A DNA stretch of 64,000 nucleotides, taken from the NCBI GenBank assembly GCA_033977485.1, contig CM066994.1:9054001-9118000 (forward strand), in the 5' to 3' direction. Each line of letters opens with the position of its first letter. The first letter of the stretch is position 1. Made by a program: the position numbers and the translations under genes. A model generated the notes under the pieces. The model was not told where the DNA came from, did no database searches, and saw nothing but the letters and a program-made list of their open reading frames with translations. Shown piece after piece: positions 45,994 through 59,419 of the stretch. The stretch comes from Hydrangea macrophylla. Its lineage: Eukaryota > Streptophyta > Magnoliopsida > Cornales > Hydrangeaceae.

Positions 45994-46650
45994 CAGGGTC
46001 GGTCTTGAGGTTTTGGGGGTCCAAGGCGAAGTCTAAAAAGGGGACCATGAGGTTACACAGGTATTCGGAGAAGCACTCCTTAAGCAATTTTTTCTGGGTC
46101 TACTTATATATAATTATGTGTAAAATTAATTTTATGTGTTTTTTTTATATATCAAATAAACAGTTAGCACAAAAATGATTAATGTTTGATCAATTAAATC
46201 TACTTAGTTACTAAATACTCGAATCCACCCAAAATAGACAATTAACCAATGTGGTGACAAAGCCAACAAATTTCCGAACCTTTAAAAATAAAACAGTTTT
46301 TAAAACTCTATGCTTACAGAAACAACAATCAATTCATAATGGGTTTAAAGCTTGACATTATGCAAATCATAAACAAAAAAATAAAAATACAAAAACAGCA
46401 CCAACCTCATTTTGGACACTATCGAGAGAGAGACGAGATTGGGCTAGGGTCTGTTTGGGGGGAAGGATTTACCGATTTAGAGCTTTTGCAATTGGGCTGG
46501 GACATGGACTAGGGTCTGTTTGGGGGGAAGGATTAAGGACTTTTGCAATTGGGCTGGGTCATGGACTTAATTAATACTACTAATAGTATATTTTGAAAAT
46601 GGGTGGTAGCCCTAGGCCATTTACGTTGCCTATGCCCAGAGTGGGGCCTG
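45994..46650. mobile_element. hAT-like element, GGTCGGTC/GGGGCCTG ends
   Basis: CAGGGTCGGTCTTGAGG at the left and CAGAGTGGGGCCTG at the right. Flanks ATGCTATT (45986-45993) and ATGATATT (46651-46658) agree in seven of eight bases. The left end resembles the MITE at 40585. The interior has a short tandem repeat (46446-46567, CTAGGGTCTGTTTGGGGGGA). No transposase frame was seen. Confidence 0.7.
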
Positions 46651-47400
46651 ATGATATTCCTCCATATGTGTGGGATAGTGGGAGGACCAATAAGAGTGTG
46701 AATCGGCTTTGTTTTTCTTTTTCTTTTCAATGAATTGTCTTCCTAGCAACAAACCATAAAAAAATAATAATAATAAAAAATAAAATAAATAAAATAAGGG
46801 GCCCATTCGGTAAAGTTGCAGAATGACAAGTGTTTGATATTCCAATAAAAATATGGATAGCGTAATAGTGATTGTTGTCAAAGCAACTTCACTTTCAACA
46901 AGTGAAGGTGCTTTGGCAACCGCCAGTTTACTCTGACAATAGTGGTACCCAAAAATATTTCTTCTTATGTTTCCTTTTCTTTTCAGTCTCTAAATAACAA
47001 AATGGAGCTCCAACAAAAAAGATAAGTATATAGTTGCGGGTGTTTGAAGTGGATCCACCGTTATGGAGTTATTGAAGAAGGTCTCACTGCCGTATATGTT
47101 GTGAACTACATTTAGAATATAAAATTTGAGAAACGTAACATTACTCTTAAACAAATGGACAAATGGACCTTACACTCCATTTGGTTTGATTTTAAAATAA
47201 ACAAATTAGAATAAAATTGAAATGAATTCTTGACAATACGACAACTTTTGGTCAGATTAATGAACCCGTTAAAACAAGAATTAGGTAGAATTGATTTTAG
47301 GTTAAACCAAACACAAGAATTGCAAATTAGTTATTTTCTTTTATTGGGCAAAACCAATCGGACTCATATTTTCTAATTGAATGATGTCATTAAAAAAATA
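46651..47400. other. Gene-free interval
   Basis: AT-rich sequence with an AATAAT/AATAAA run at about 46760-46795 and scattered MITE-like pieces; nothing coding is supported. Confidence 0.5.
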
Positions 47401-47636
47401 GGGTAAATATCACCTACCTCCCCTGATATTTGGCCTTAATATATATACCTCTCCTAATATTTCAAAAATCTCACCTTTTTTTTTTAGTATTAGATTCCCC
47501 CTCCGTTTGACAAACCGTTAGAATGTTTAATAGAATCTAGTATTAAAATTAAAAAATAAGAGAGATTCTTGAAATGTGAAGGGAGGTATGTGTGTATTAA
47601 GGCCAAACCGAAACAGAGGTAGGTAATTTTTACTCC
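47401..47636. mobile_element. MITE-like fold-back
   Basis: GGGTAAATATCACCTACCTC and GAGGTAGGTAATTTTTACTC are inverted ends, with TTTGGCCTTAATATATATAC facing GTGTGTATTAAGGCCAAA further in. No clear target duplication. Confidence 0.65.
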
Positions 47637-48079
47637 AAAAAAAAAAAAAAAGGAAGGGAGGAATCTCCTGCATCAGCAGAACAACCTACGTTTAATGTCT
47701 TATTAACATTAGTGGCATTTCTGCTATTTCTCCATAATGGTAGGCCCAATTATTATGAGTCTATGACTTCTAAAATGGAGAGACAAATATTTGCCAGCTA
47801 TACAATTGTCCGCAATATTGGGGGCTTTTATGTATTTATTTATTTTTCAGGGCAAGAAAAGAGTTTTAACCTTGACTTCAGGGGCGCTCTCTTTCCCTCT
47901 TCTTTCTCTCTCCTCTGCTCTCTCAACATGGCCTCTCTCTGCCGCTCAGGACTCTCAGTCTCAGACAAACAGTAAACCCCTCTAAAACCCTTTTATTTAC
48001 CAGTCTCAACTAAAAGCTTATCAAGACGGCTTCGTGTATCAGTAACACTAGCAACAAGGTGGGGCGAGTTGCTGAGGCT

Positions 48080-51000
48080 ATGGCTATGGGGGTTTCAACC
48101 CAAAAGGGCCCTTTGAAGCCCTCTTTCTCTTCTTGTCTCCGCTCTTCCCCAGTTGCTTCATCCTCTTCTCGCTCTTTTTGGGTTTTCCCCAAACAAGCCC
48201 TTCACAGGTTCGGTTTCAATTTCCACTAATTTCTAATTTTTCTGCATTATTTGTAGTTTTGCTTTGTGGAATATTTTACATACCCATTTCTGGGTGTTTC
48301 TCAGTTGGTTTATGGGTTTTGAAGAAAAACCCAAGCGTTGCCTTTTTTTGCTTTTCTTATGGAAAATCTAGGATCTAATAAACTGTCTTTTTTGGTTTTA
48401 GTTGGGGTTTTTCTTTTTAAGGGGTTTGTTTATTTCGTGCAATGTTATGATTGTTATATGCAAACAAGCCATCCACAGGCTTGGTTTCAATTTCAACCAA
48501 AATCTTTTCTCTTTTTCTCATTGTTATGCACTATTCGTGGTTTGTTTTGTGGGTTTTTTTTTTTTTTTTAAATATTTTGCATACCCATTTCTGGGTGTTT
48601 CTCAGTCGATTTATGGGGTTTTGAAGAAAAACCAAGCTTTGTCTTTGTTGCTTTCCTTTGTGAAAAATTTGAAAATCTTGGAAGTAAGCTGTCTTTTTTG
48701 TTTTAGTTGGGTTTTTCAAATTTTGGCAGTCCCATTTCTGTGTATTTCTCAGTTTGTTTATGGGGTTTTGAAGAAAAACCCAACCTTTGCCTTTACTGCT
48801 TTCCTTTGTGAAAATTTAGGAAGTAGGAACTAAGCTGGTTTTTTTTTTTTTTTAGTTGGGTTTTGCTTCTTATGGGGTTTGATTTTTTCTGGCAATGTTA
48901 TGATTGTTAAACTGCACATGTATAACACATAGTATGTTCGCTTCAGTATTTATGAGTTTTTGGATGTCTGCTAGACTGTTTCGCTGGTGTATGTCTGTAT
49001 GCATATGTTTACGTATGGATGAAGAGTTGTTTCTAGTTTCTTGGAATAAGGAGTTCCATAACCTCTTACAGATAGCATTTCTGTGAATGACAAGGTTTAG
49101 CTTTTTATTGATTGTCTTTGACCTTTTGCTTGAATATGGCATAAAGCTTTAGAGGGCTGTCACTTGTCATAGAAGTAGATGTATGTAGCAGAATGATTTG
49201 CACTCCCTGAGGCGTCTAACACCTTGCAAAGTTTGTCACACTAGCATATCATTGGCAGACCAAGCGGTTGTTGAGTTATTATGTTAGACTTGGGAAAATA
49301 TGTAGTGCATGCTCGGAAACATTTCTGTACAAATACCAAGTAGACCTTTTTTAAGCATATTTTTCAGTGTCTAATTAATTCTTTCAACAAATTGTTTGCC
49401 AACTTAGCTAACTTATCTAATCTCCTTGGTGTATCTTTGTTTTTGCTTCCTTTCAAACTAAGCTTGAGAAGGACCATTTTGTTTCCAATATTTCACAATT
49501 TGTTATTTATTTAACTTGCAGGCGAGAAATATGCACAGGCTGGGGTGCTAACGGTCCTTTTTCTAACATAAACATGTTTGGTAGTTCGACTAAGTTTAAA
49601 CAAGGTTCAATTTATAGTGCCATGTCATTCAGTGATAAACATAAACGTAACATTACAGGCTATTCATCTCCTGACTGGAAACTTGATGTTTCTAGTTCAT
49701 CTGCTCGTATGCTTCGTTATATCCCAAATAAGAAAAACCTACAATTGTTGAGGGAAGAAAAACAAGAAGTTGATGTTGGTTCTCGTCCATACAACAGTTT
49801 AGATACCGCTTCTGGAACATGGGTCGATGAGACGGAAAGAATTAGGAGGCAAAAAGATAGTGATTCTAACAAGATTGGAGGATTAAATCTATGTCGGATG
49901 TATCAAAAGGTTCGAGATCATGCAGATCCAAAAGATGGTAGTGCTTATAGGGCCACAAAAACATATTACAATGCAGATGGACTCTGTAATACTACTACAA
50001 GAGACGAATTACCAGTGGAAATGGTAAAACCATATTCACCACCTAATTCAAGGAACAGTGTTCCGAATACATCGTTACCTCAGTGGTATCCAGGGGAAAT
50101 GTTAAAAACAGGTTCTGCACTAAGTGGAAATAAAGTCACTTATCAAAAAACTGTTGGAGATGCAAACCATACTTCCCAGCCAGATCTTCGTGTGAAGCTT
50201 ACCCACATATATGACAAGGTTCTTGTAGTTGATAGTATCCCTTTGGCAAAGAATGTTGTTAGGATGCTTACGACTGACTACAGGCATCTCGTCCATGCAT
50301 GTGATACAGAGGCATGTTTTCTGCTTAAGTTTCATTATTTGTTTTCATATAGCTACTCGTTGTATATACTTTTGGGCTCTGTTTGGTTCATGGATTTCGT
50401 GAAGGAAAGGAAAATAAAGCACCACGGCGGCACAGACAACACTTCTCTTTGTCTAGTTAACAAGGAAAAGAGTGAGGAAAGTATGAGGGAAAAGACAATC
50501 TGGTAAAAGTAAAACTAAATTTTTGAATTTTATGGATTACGTCCTTTCCTTTTTTTTTTCCCTTGAGTTCCTACTTTATATATATATATATATATATAAA
50601 CTTCTACTGTTACGTTAGCATCAAGGAAAACAAGTGTTTCTCCTTTCTTTCTTGTTTTCCTTCTCTAAATCTACAAACCAAACATGGCCGTAAGCTTTTG
50701 TGATTCTGTATTTTGTAAGTTTATTCTTTTTGTTTACTCGTTATTTTTAGGTGGCCAAGATTGAGGTTAAGCAAGAAACGCCTGTTGATCATGGGGAGAT
50801 AATATGCTTCAGTATATATTGCGGACCCAAAGCAGACTTTGGTGGTGGGAAGTCTTGCATATGGGTAGATGTTCTTGATGGTGGCGGGAGGAATATTTTA
50901 GTTGAATTTGCTCCGTTTTTTGAAGATCCATCTATTAAAAAGGTAACTGTTTTTTCCAGTGGATCTTGATTTTTTTGCAAGTGTCTTAAACTGCGGGTGC

Positions 51001-51472
51001 GGGGTGTTCGGCAATTTTCTCAAAATCAAGAGTGTGAGTGCGGTGGGGGTACTTATATAAAATATTAAAAATATATTTTATATAGCATTTATATAGGACT
51101 ATATACAAACTATTTTACCACGGAGAATTCTTCGGGTGCACCCAAGTGGTTTGGGTGTTCCTGCAACATAGTGGTTTTGGTCAAAAGGATTGTTCCCGAT
51201 AAGGAACATTTGTTCCATGATCAGAAACATTTGTTCCCATCAAAACCACCCTGAGCAAAATTTATGACCGCAGAACAAATGTTTCTTATCGGAATAGTCA
51301 TTTCCCACCCAAAACCACTATGTTGTAGGTACACCCAAACCACTTGGGTGTACCGAAAAGTTTTCCTTCTACTACAATTTTTTTGTAATTAAGACACAAA
51401 ATACGCATAAACTACATGTTTCATAATTTCTTTCAACTGCAGAGAGACTGAGAGAGACTCGGAGTTGGCATT

Positions 51473-51565
<93 letters not shown>

Positions 51566-54342
51566 CCAGAGAGAGAGAGAGACGAAGCTGCGAGCCCTAA
51601 CCAGAGAGAGAGATGAAACTGCGAGCCCTAACCCCACGAGTTCTTTTTTTTTTTATTTGCTCTGTTGTGTGTTTTTAATTTATGTTCTGAACCACTCGAA
51701 TTTTGAAAATATTATGAGAAACCCCGATGTGTCCGGCCGCTCTAAAACATCGGCAAGAACTCAAAGGAGTCCACATGAATTCTCGGCGCACTCCTGCCGG
51801 GACCGCACTAAGTGCGCATACGTCGCCAATTTCGAAGCACTCGTGCTTCATAGGTCCTAAGCATTAGTTTTTTGCTGTTGTTCCAGCTAAACTACGATGT
51901 GTGCTCGCTCCCATTGTTGTCAAATCATTTTATTGAATTGTAAATAAGTTTCCCAAAATATGAATTGTGAATCATAAGATTCACCTTTTTTAGATATATA
52001 TATATATATATATATGGTATACATAGAACTATAAAAAACACGCGTGTTTATTGGGAGGTGATTGTTTCCCTTACCCTTGTACTTGTTTCTATCTTTTCAT
52101 AAAATGATGAAAATGATCAGGTGTATCAACTTTCTGTAGGTCTGGCACAACTATAGCTTTGACAACCATGTTATAGAGAACTATGGACTTAAACTTTCTG
52201 GTTTTCATGCCGACACGATGCATATGGCCCGGTTATGGGATTCTTCAAGACGAATGGACGGTGGTTATTCTCTCGAAGCTCTTAGTGGTGACAGAAAGGT
52301 CATGTCCGATGCTAAGTTGGGACCCGGTGAAAATCTGATTGGGAAAGTATCTATGAAAACCATCTTTGGAAAGAGAAAATTGAAGAAAGATGGGTCCGAG
52401 GGAAAACTTTCCACAATAGCTGCCGTTGAAGAGCTTCAAAAAGAAGAACGGAAACCATGGATATGTTATTCGGCGTTGGACTCAATGAGCACTCTAAAGC
52501 TTTATCAGAGCTTGAAAAGTAAGCTATCCGAAAGAGAATGGATACTCGATGGAGAGTGTAAAGGGTCCATGTTTGAATTCTACGTGAAATATTGGCGTCC
52601 GTTTGGTGAACTCTTGGTGAAAATGGAAACTGAGGGAATGCTTGTGGACCGAACTTACCTTGCCGAGATAGAGAAAGTGGCAAAAGCAGAGCAACAGGTT
52701 GCCGCTGAGAGATTTCGAAATTGGGCGTCTAGGCTTTGCCCTGATGCTAAGTTCATGAATGTGGGAAGTGATGCACAATTGCGTCAGCTTTTTTTTGGCG
52801 GTACTCCCAACAGGTTTTAAGTTTACTATTTTTGTAATTGTTTTATTTGAAATCGAACTCGATAGTCACTTTTTTCTGCTTGGGATTAGCTACTTGTATG
52901 CAATTTCAGCCTATATAGCACGAGACTCGGATCAGGCGATACGGACAATGACAACACAACAAATCTTAAAAATGAAGGATACGGACACTGCTGGGCCGCG
53001 ACAAATAATAATTTATATTTGTCCAATTAGTTATATAATACCGTGTTATACCCCCTGGCGCTTCCTAAATATTCAAATAAACCCATCATTTATCTACCAT
53101 TTTATTATATTGATTTCCACCTCAATATTTTAACAGTTTTCATATGAGTCACCGTGTTGTGTCCACTTGTGTGTCCAGCTGTTTGGCCTTGGTAAAAATA
53201 GGAAAGAAAAGTAAAATACACTTTTTTGCATGTTCGACTCATGCATGTGCATTTCCGATGAGTGTCAGACTCCCACATTGAAGTGTCCGTGCTAAATAGA
53301 GCCATCACCATCAGCAGGTTTATTATAAGAAGAGAGTAAAACACGCTTTTTTGCATGTTCGACACGTGCCTGTGCAATTCCATTGCATGTCGGACTCCCA
53401 AGGAAGTGTCCGTGCTACATAGAGCTTTGACCATCAGCAGGTTTATTATAAGAGCAAAATAGTTTGGCCAATTACATTAGGGTCATGCTATGCGGAGAAT
53501 TTCATCTTTATGTAGAGATAACTTCCATATGAAATCCAGTGGATTTTTTGGTTATGGATGGAAATCTTCAACACCAACCCCTTCCCCAAACACATGTACA
53601 TAATAAAAAAGAAGGAAAAAAATAAATAAACTAAGCTAAAATGAAAATAAATCAATTCATCAACTTCATGTGAACTGGTACTTCAAAAAGAAGAAGAAGA
53701 AGAAGAAGAAGAAGAAGAAGAATTTGCATGGGTGCTTCATAGCCTGGCATGAGCTTCATATATCTTACCCATTTGCTCAGTTCTCATATTTTCTATTACA
53801 GAAAGGAACCAACCGAGAGTCTCCCAGAGCAGAGAGATTTCAAAGTTCCGAATGTTGATAAAGTGATTGAAGAAGGCAAAAAGGCTCCCACAAAATTTCG
53901 TACTATTACACTGAAAAGCATTGTCGACAACATGCAAACAGACTTGTACACCGCAACTGGTTGGCCATCTGTTAGTGGAGATGCTTTGAAGACCCTCGCC
54001 GGGAAGGTCTCTGCCGAGTTTGACTTTGTAGATGTTGCTGATCAGCTTCATAGCGATGCCCCAGACACATCTGCTTATGGAACAGCTTATGCTGCGTTTG
54101 GAGGGGGTCAGAAGGGGAAGGAGGCTTGTCATGCCATTGCTGCGTTATGTGAAATGTGCTCTATAGATTCTTTGATATCCAACTTCATCCTTCCCTTGCA
54201 GGTTACTCACGCTGCCGTCTTAAACTGTAAATATTTTGTAGTTTCTTGGCTGTAGATGCTATGCTTATAAATGACTTATGAACCATTCAGTATATATAAA
54301 TAAATAAAACAGTATATATATGTGTGTGTGTGTGTATTCCTC

Positions 54343-54379
<37 letters not shown>

Positions 54380-57379
54380 TGGTGGGGGGTTAAGATTTTG
54401 TGACAATAGGTGATCTAACATCTATGCCTACAGAGGAATATATATGCTGTGATTTTTTGTAGTCCTCTATCGGGATGTGTCTCACACATGATATATAGAC
54501 ATGGGAATGGATGTGTCTGACACTTCTGCTAGAACACACACCTACAAGCACACCCCATCACGTCAAGTGGACAATATAGTTCTACTTCAATTAGTCATAT
54601 TATTATTATCAACCTTTTTTATATGGTTGCTTTAATATGGATGAAGTGCCTATATTGTAAAGTTCTCTTACATACAACCACCATTCTACTTGCAAAATAT
54701 TGGAGAAGTATCATAAAAATAGAAATATACCATGATGTCTTTGGGTTTGGAGATTTGGGAAAGTCAACATGTAGATATATACCGGCACTTGACTTGTATA
54801 CAAGCCTTGTATATATCGAGGGTTCTGATTATTATAATCATATCAGGATCCTGTTTTCTTCAAACTTTTGTAGTTTCTGCTAACGTTTTTTTGTTGTTGT
54901 CTTAAGACTCTTAACTGTACTTTTGTGATGTTATTTATGGTTATGTCGGTTTGTATCTACCACAGGGAAGTCATATATCAGGCAAGAATGGACGTATTCA
55001 TTGTTCACTGAATATTAACACAGAAACTGGGCGTTTATCTGCTAGGAGACCGAATCTGCAGGTTCTTAATAAATCCTTACTCACATGCATTACATATCAT
55101 TGTCAATGCTACTATCCTTGTTTTTGTTTTCTGGGTCGGACACCTCCACAACAAATAATTTGTTCCCCCCACCCCCCCAATTTTTGCTACTGAGGGCAAT
55201 TTATTTTGAGTATATGTTGTTTTGTATACAAAGATGAAAACTACTCCCTCCGTCCCATTTTATGTGTCCTTCCTTTTTCTGCCTCCCCAAAACTATTTTC
55301 CACTAAGCCTTCATTTGGATTGAGAGAACCGTAGAGAAGAGAAGGGGAAGGGAACCACGTTCTCTCCAGTTCTCTCGTTTGAATATTTAAGTTGGGAGAG
55401 AAGAGAACGTTAATGGAGAGAACTGGAGAGAACGTGAGGAGAAAAAGAACCCAATTTTGGTTCTCTCTAAATCGAAGAGACTGTGGAGAGAAGAGAAGAG
55501 AACCATAATAAAATATTAATAAAATGTCCAATATATCCTCAATGATTAATCTTTTTCTAATTTATTACCATTATTTAATAGAGGTTAAAAGAGTAAATTG
55601 ATTTTAAACTCCTTCTCTTCTCTTCTCTTATGAAAGCTAAACAAACAAGTGAACCTTATGGTTCTCTTCTCTTCTCTTCTCTCCATCCAAACTAGCATGC
55701 TTTCTCTTCTCTTCTCTTCTCTTCTCTTAATGAGGTTCTCTTCTCTTCTCTCTGATTCTCTCAATCCAAACACAGTGTAAGAGTTTACAATGATAATTTT
55801 CTAGTTACTTTCCATAATACCCTTGTTCATTTTAAAAATACCCAACAAATATGTGAGAGAGGGAAAAACAACAGAAGGTTAAATATGGAACAGTCACATT
55901 ATTTTCATTAATGTGAATGTAATCATTATGTTCCCTTAAAAAGGTTGGATTCCCAAAGATGGATACATAGAATGGGACGGCGGGAGTATCAAGGATCATT
56001 TTCTGGATGGGTAATAAAGTAGATTGCTTATAAGCAGAATAGTAAGGGAACAACCATTTCATTATCTATGCTTTTGCATGATTGTTTTCATGAAGGGTAA
56101 ATGGATTTCTGAAGTATAGATAAGGAGAGCTGTATTACTTTGTTTTCTTCTCCAGTCATCGAGTATTAACTTAATTGTTTCCTTAAATCAGAATCAGCCT
56201 GCTCTAGAGAAGGACCGTTATAAGATCCGTCAAGCATTTATAGCTGCGCCTGGGAACACTCTCGTTGTTGCTGATTATGGACAGGTAATCTGCTTAGTTC
56301 CATCTGATTTTAAAGATGCACATATCGTTTCCTTTGTTGATGAAAATATATCTATATGTATATTTATATTTATAATTCAGCTGGAACTTAGGATACTTGC
56401 ACATCTTGCCAACTGTAAGAGCATGTTGGAAGCTTTCAAGGCTGGTGGAGATTTCCATTCAAGGACTGCAATGAATATGTATCCGCACATTCGTGAAGCA
56501 GTTGAGCAAAAGCAAGTGCTTCTTGAGTGGTATCCACAACCTGGTGAAGATAAACCCCCGGTTCCTCTACTAAAGGTAAACTAAGAAATCCTCTTTCGTT
56601 CTTAGGTTCTGTTTGGTTCATGGATTTAGTGACGGAGGATAAAAGAAAACACTGAAGAAAACAATTTAAGGTTTTTTGAATTTTTGTGAGTCACTTAATT
56701 ATGATAAAAGTTAATAGCAAAAACATTACGGGATTTTCCTGCCTTTTTAAAGTACTATATTTGAAAGAAAGGGAATATTTTTGCACTCTATTGATTTATC
56801 CATTGTCTGTAACTACAACCTTTGATACCTATTTGCTATGGGATTTCTAATACAGAATATCACCCGTATCTTTTGTTTGGGAATTTTCCAGGATGCTTTT
56901 GCTTCTGAAAGAAGGAAAGCTAAAATGCTCAACTTTTCTATCGCATATGGGAAAACTCCGATGGGGCTTGCCCGGGATTGGAAGGTACCCTCCATTTGAA
57001 CTTATTGAACCGGTGAACTTCACTCATGAACCACAAAACCAGTTCCTTGCCTTCCCATACAGCTCCTAAAAATTAGTTGCTTCAATCTAAATAGGCTAAT
57101 CCATTGTGACACGGGGATTTCCTTCTCGGTTCTCAGGTTTCTGTGAAGGAAGCAAAGGAAACAGTTGATCGCTGGTACAAGGAAAGAAAAGAAGTGCTGA
57201 AATGGCAGGAAGAACGGAAAAAAGAAGCTTGCTTGAATAATCGTGTTCACACATTGCTGGGAAGGGCCCGCTTGTTTCCTTCAATAGCTCATGCTACTCA
57301 CTCTCAAAAAGGTCACATTGAACGTGCTGCCATCAATACCCCAGTGCAGGTCTTTTCTTTCTCCTGAATGCACTCAAAA

Positions 57380-57437
<58 letters not shown>

Positions 57438-58253
57438 TTGCATATATCAAGCTGTGTTTCAAATTGCTGCAACAGGGCAGTGCTGCTGATGTTGCCATGT
57501 GTGCCATGTTAGAAATTTCGAAGAATGCACGTTTGAAGGAGCTTGGGTGGAGGCTGCTTTTACAGGTATAGTGCCGTATTCCCTCTCCAACAGCCACCCA
57601 TTTTGCACGCGCGCACACACACACACACACACAGCATGTTTGGACTTATAGATTTCACGGCACTAAGAGCTCATTTTGTTTTTTTTTTTTCCCTGTCTGG
57701 TCACCTCTGTTACAAAAGCTACTGTTGTACGCTCCAACAGTTGTACATTGCTTTAGCAGCATAAGATGTTGCTTGGCATTGGTGACCACTCACTCGTTCT
57801 CTGGTTTTGTGAATGGAATAAATTTCACTTGATATTATACCTAAAAGATCTCTTGCATATGCCCAATTGCCATCATCTTTGGTTTCTGAATGCCAACAAA
57901 GTATTTTGACACAAATCATCGAGCCATGTCTTCCAATAAAGCTACCAACTTTTTCAGTTTTTTGTATGCTCTCAGTAGCCCCATCCTGTTAGCACACCCA
58001 TCAACGTGCAAGCTACACCAAAATAAAATTGCTTTTGTCGATAACGACTGAATTATTATTTTATTTTTATTTTTTGGTGGTTTGAAAATAGGTCCATGAT
58101 GAAGTAATCTTGGAAGGACCAACTGAATCAGCTGAGCTTGCCAAGGCCATAGTTGTCGAGTGCATGTCCAAACCCTTCAATGGAAAGAATATTCTCAAAG
58201 TTGACCTCTCCGTAGATGCCAAATGTGCTCAAAACTGGTACTCTGCCAAGTAA
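48080..58253 (+). CDS. POLI-like: Organellar family A DNA polymerase (POLIA/POLIB-like)
   Basis: This is a predicted 1041-residue plant organellar DNA polymerase, which replicates and repairs plastid and mitochondrial DNA. The twelve exons are 48080-48207, 49522-50311, 50751-50942, 52140-52813, 53802-54201, 54966-55061, 56192-56284, 56381-56575, 56892-56984, 57137-57349, 57476-57565 and 58092-58253; phases agree throughout. The start MAMGVSTQ and the Ser/Arg-rich leader fit a dual-targeting peptide. The 3'-5' exonuclease has CDTE (about 303-306), NYSFDNH and YSALDSMSTLKLY. Polymerase motif A is VADYGQLELRI (about 786-796), B is RRKAKMLNFSIAYG (863-876) and C is VHDEV (989-993), and all are intact. 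Intron 2 needs a GC donor (GAG/GCATGT). It is convergent with the TOR1-like gene. POLIA and POLIB cannot be told apart here. Confidence 0.95.
48280..48805. repeat. Three-fold repeat in polymerase intron 1
   Basis: The unit with CCCATTTCTGGGTGTTTCTC, TTTATGGG and GAAGAAAAACC recurs at about 48283, 48588 and 48728, each followed by GCTTT(T)C and a GTTTTAGTTGGG-like end. Confidence 0.85.
50374..50689. mobile_element. Tourist-like MITE in polymerase intron 2
   Basis: GGGCTCTGTTTGGTTCATGG at the left and CTACAAACCAAACATGGCC at the right are inverted ends; a TA microsatellite lies inside (50578-50598). A member of the GGATTTAG family. Confidence 0.75.
51123..51368. mobile_element. Fold-back MITE in polymerase intron 3
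   Basis: Long inverted repeats: TTCGGGTGCACCCAAGTGGT at the left and CCACTTGGGTGTACCGAA at the right. CATAGTGGTTTTGG faces CCAAAACCACTATG and GATAAGGAACATTTGTTC faces GAACAAATGTTTCTTATC. Confidence 0.85.
51475..51562. repeat. (GT)n(GA)n microsatellite
   Basis: About 34 bases of GT followed by about 54 bases of GA in polymerase intron 3. Confidence 0.95.
53684..53720. repeat. (AAG)n microsatellite in polymerase intron 4
   Basis: About twelve AAG units, 80 bases before the exon 5 acceptor. Confidence 0.95.
55244..55986. mobile_element. Stowaway-like MITE in polymerase intron 6
   Basis: CTCCCTCCGTCCCATT and AATGGGACGGCGGGAG are inverted ends, with TA on each side (55242-55243, 55987-55988). 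At 743 bp it is long for the family because another element is nested at 55307-55777. Confidence 0.85.
55307..55777. mobile_element. Nested TTCTCTTCTC-rich fold-back
   Basis: CATTTGGATTGAGAGAA at the left and TTCTCTCAATCCAAACACAG at the right are inverted ends, with TAA on both sides. The interior is AGAGAAGAGAA on one arm and TTCTCTTCTCT on the other. Confidence 0.75.
57382..57427. repeat. (CT)n microsatellite in polymerase intron 10
   Basis: About 23 CT units, 48 bases before the exon 11 acceptor; it supplies the pyrimidine-rich part of the intron. Confidence 0.95.
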
Positions 58254-59419
58254 ATAGTGTGTTGCCCAAAGATTTTCATTGTTTGGTTGGAAAACCCTCA
58301 TTTTGAGGTTTCTACGAACTTCTATGATGAGGACTTGGCTTCTGGTATCCGGGTTCTTCGAGTGCATTCTCGTTGATCGTGCTGTTGTGGAATTCTGATC
58401 TATTTTGCCGGCGACGGTCACGTTTGGTATTCTGGGGATGCAGGTCGGATTGGTTTGCTGCTTGTGTGGCATTTTTGTACGGCTTATGAATGAGAGCCAT
58501 AATGGTTGTATCAATTGTATATAGAAGTTTCTTGCTATTTTCTTAGTAGTAGTTCCTGTGTAATTCTTGTGATGCTCTGAATTCAACTTTTTCCTGTGGG
58601 AAATGAAGGCTTAAATTAGTAGCACTTATTCTATTTTTCCCACCTACTTCGCGAGAAACATTCTGTGTTTCACATTAGTAAAGTTAAAGTTGTGCTGTGT
58701 TTGGTTCATGGATTTAGCAAGGGAAATGAAAAGAATTGTACTGAGGAGAACAATTCTCTTTAATTGGTTGACAAGGAATATAGGAAGGTAAAGAAAATAT
58801 GATAAGGACATGTTAAATTTTTTGAATTTGTGTCTCAATGGAACATAACACTAACAAAATAGTTTTTCTCTCATTTTTTGTTCTTTTTCCTTTTTTAAAT
58901 CCGCAAACCAAAAGGAGCCTTGCTCTCTAGTGCTTCTTTGTTAGGTGATGTGGCCAAGAGTACCAATCATTTCATTTCAATGTATAGAAGGCTTTGAGTA
59001 TAAACCATTCTCCCCAAAACCATCCCCTAAGATTGAATAAAAGTTAATGCCCAAAACCATCCCCTAAGATCGAATAAAAGTTATTGCACAATGCAGACAA
59101 GTAGATTCCATGTACTTAAAGCATATTGCTGTCCAAACTAATTGGTATTGCATAATATCACAAACAATTCACCGTCCAAAAGACCAAACTTAAAACAATT
59201 TCTATTAGAACACAAAACCTATACCCCACTTTCAATTTCAATCAAAATCATCACATCAAACATCGACGACGATCGACTCGGGTATTCTCTCAAAGTAGTG
59301 CCCTAGTAAATCTGCCTTACATGTATAAACACAATACGTATCACCCCAAGAAACAGACCAAAAATAGCAAATAAAATACAAATTTGATATTTGTTTAGAT
59401 ATTCAGCTAGTTTTTTTTT
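58254..59419. other. Convergent interval between polymerase and TOR1-like genes
   Basis: Contains the 3' UTRs of both genes. A Tourist-like MITE of the GGATTTAG family lies at 58694-58918 (GCTGTGTTTGGTTCATGG to CCGCAAACCAAAAGGAGC). A 35-bp direct repeat with CCCAAAACCATCCCCTAAGA lies near 59015-59090. No further gene. Confidence 0.6.

Noticed and set aside
51465..51860. 131-codon frame with CVCV and RERE runs
   Set aside because: It comes from the GT/GA microsatellite in a polymerase intron.
53100..53440. Minus-strand frame with repeated CSTDTS units
   Set aside because: It arises from a pair of diverged repeats in polymerase intron 4 and has no splice or homology support.
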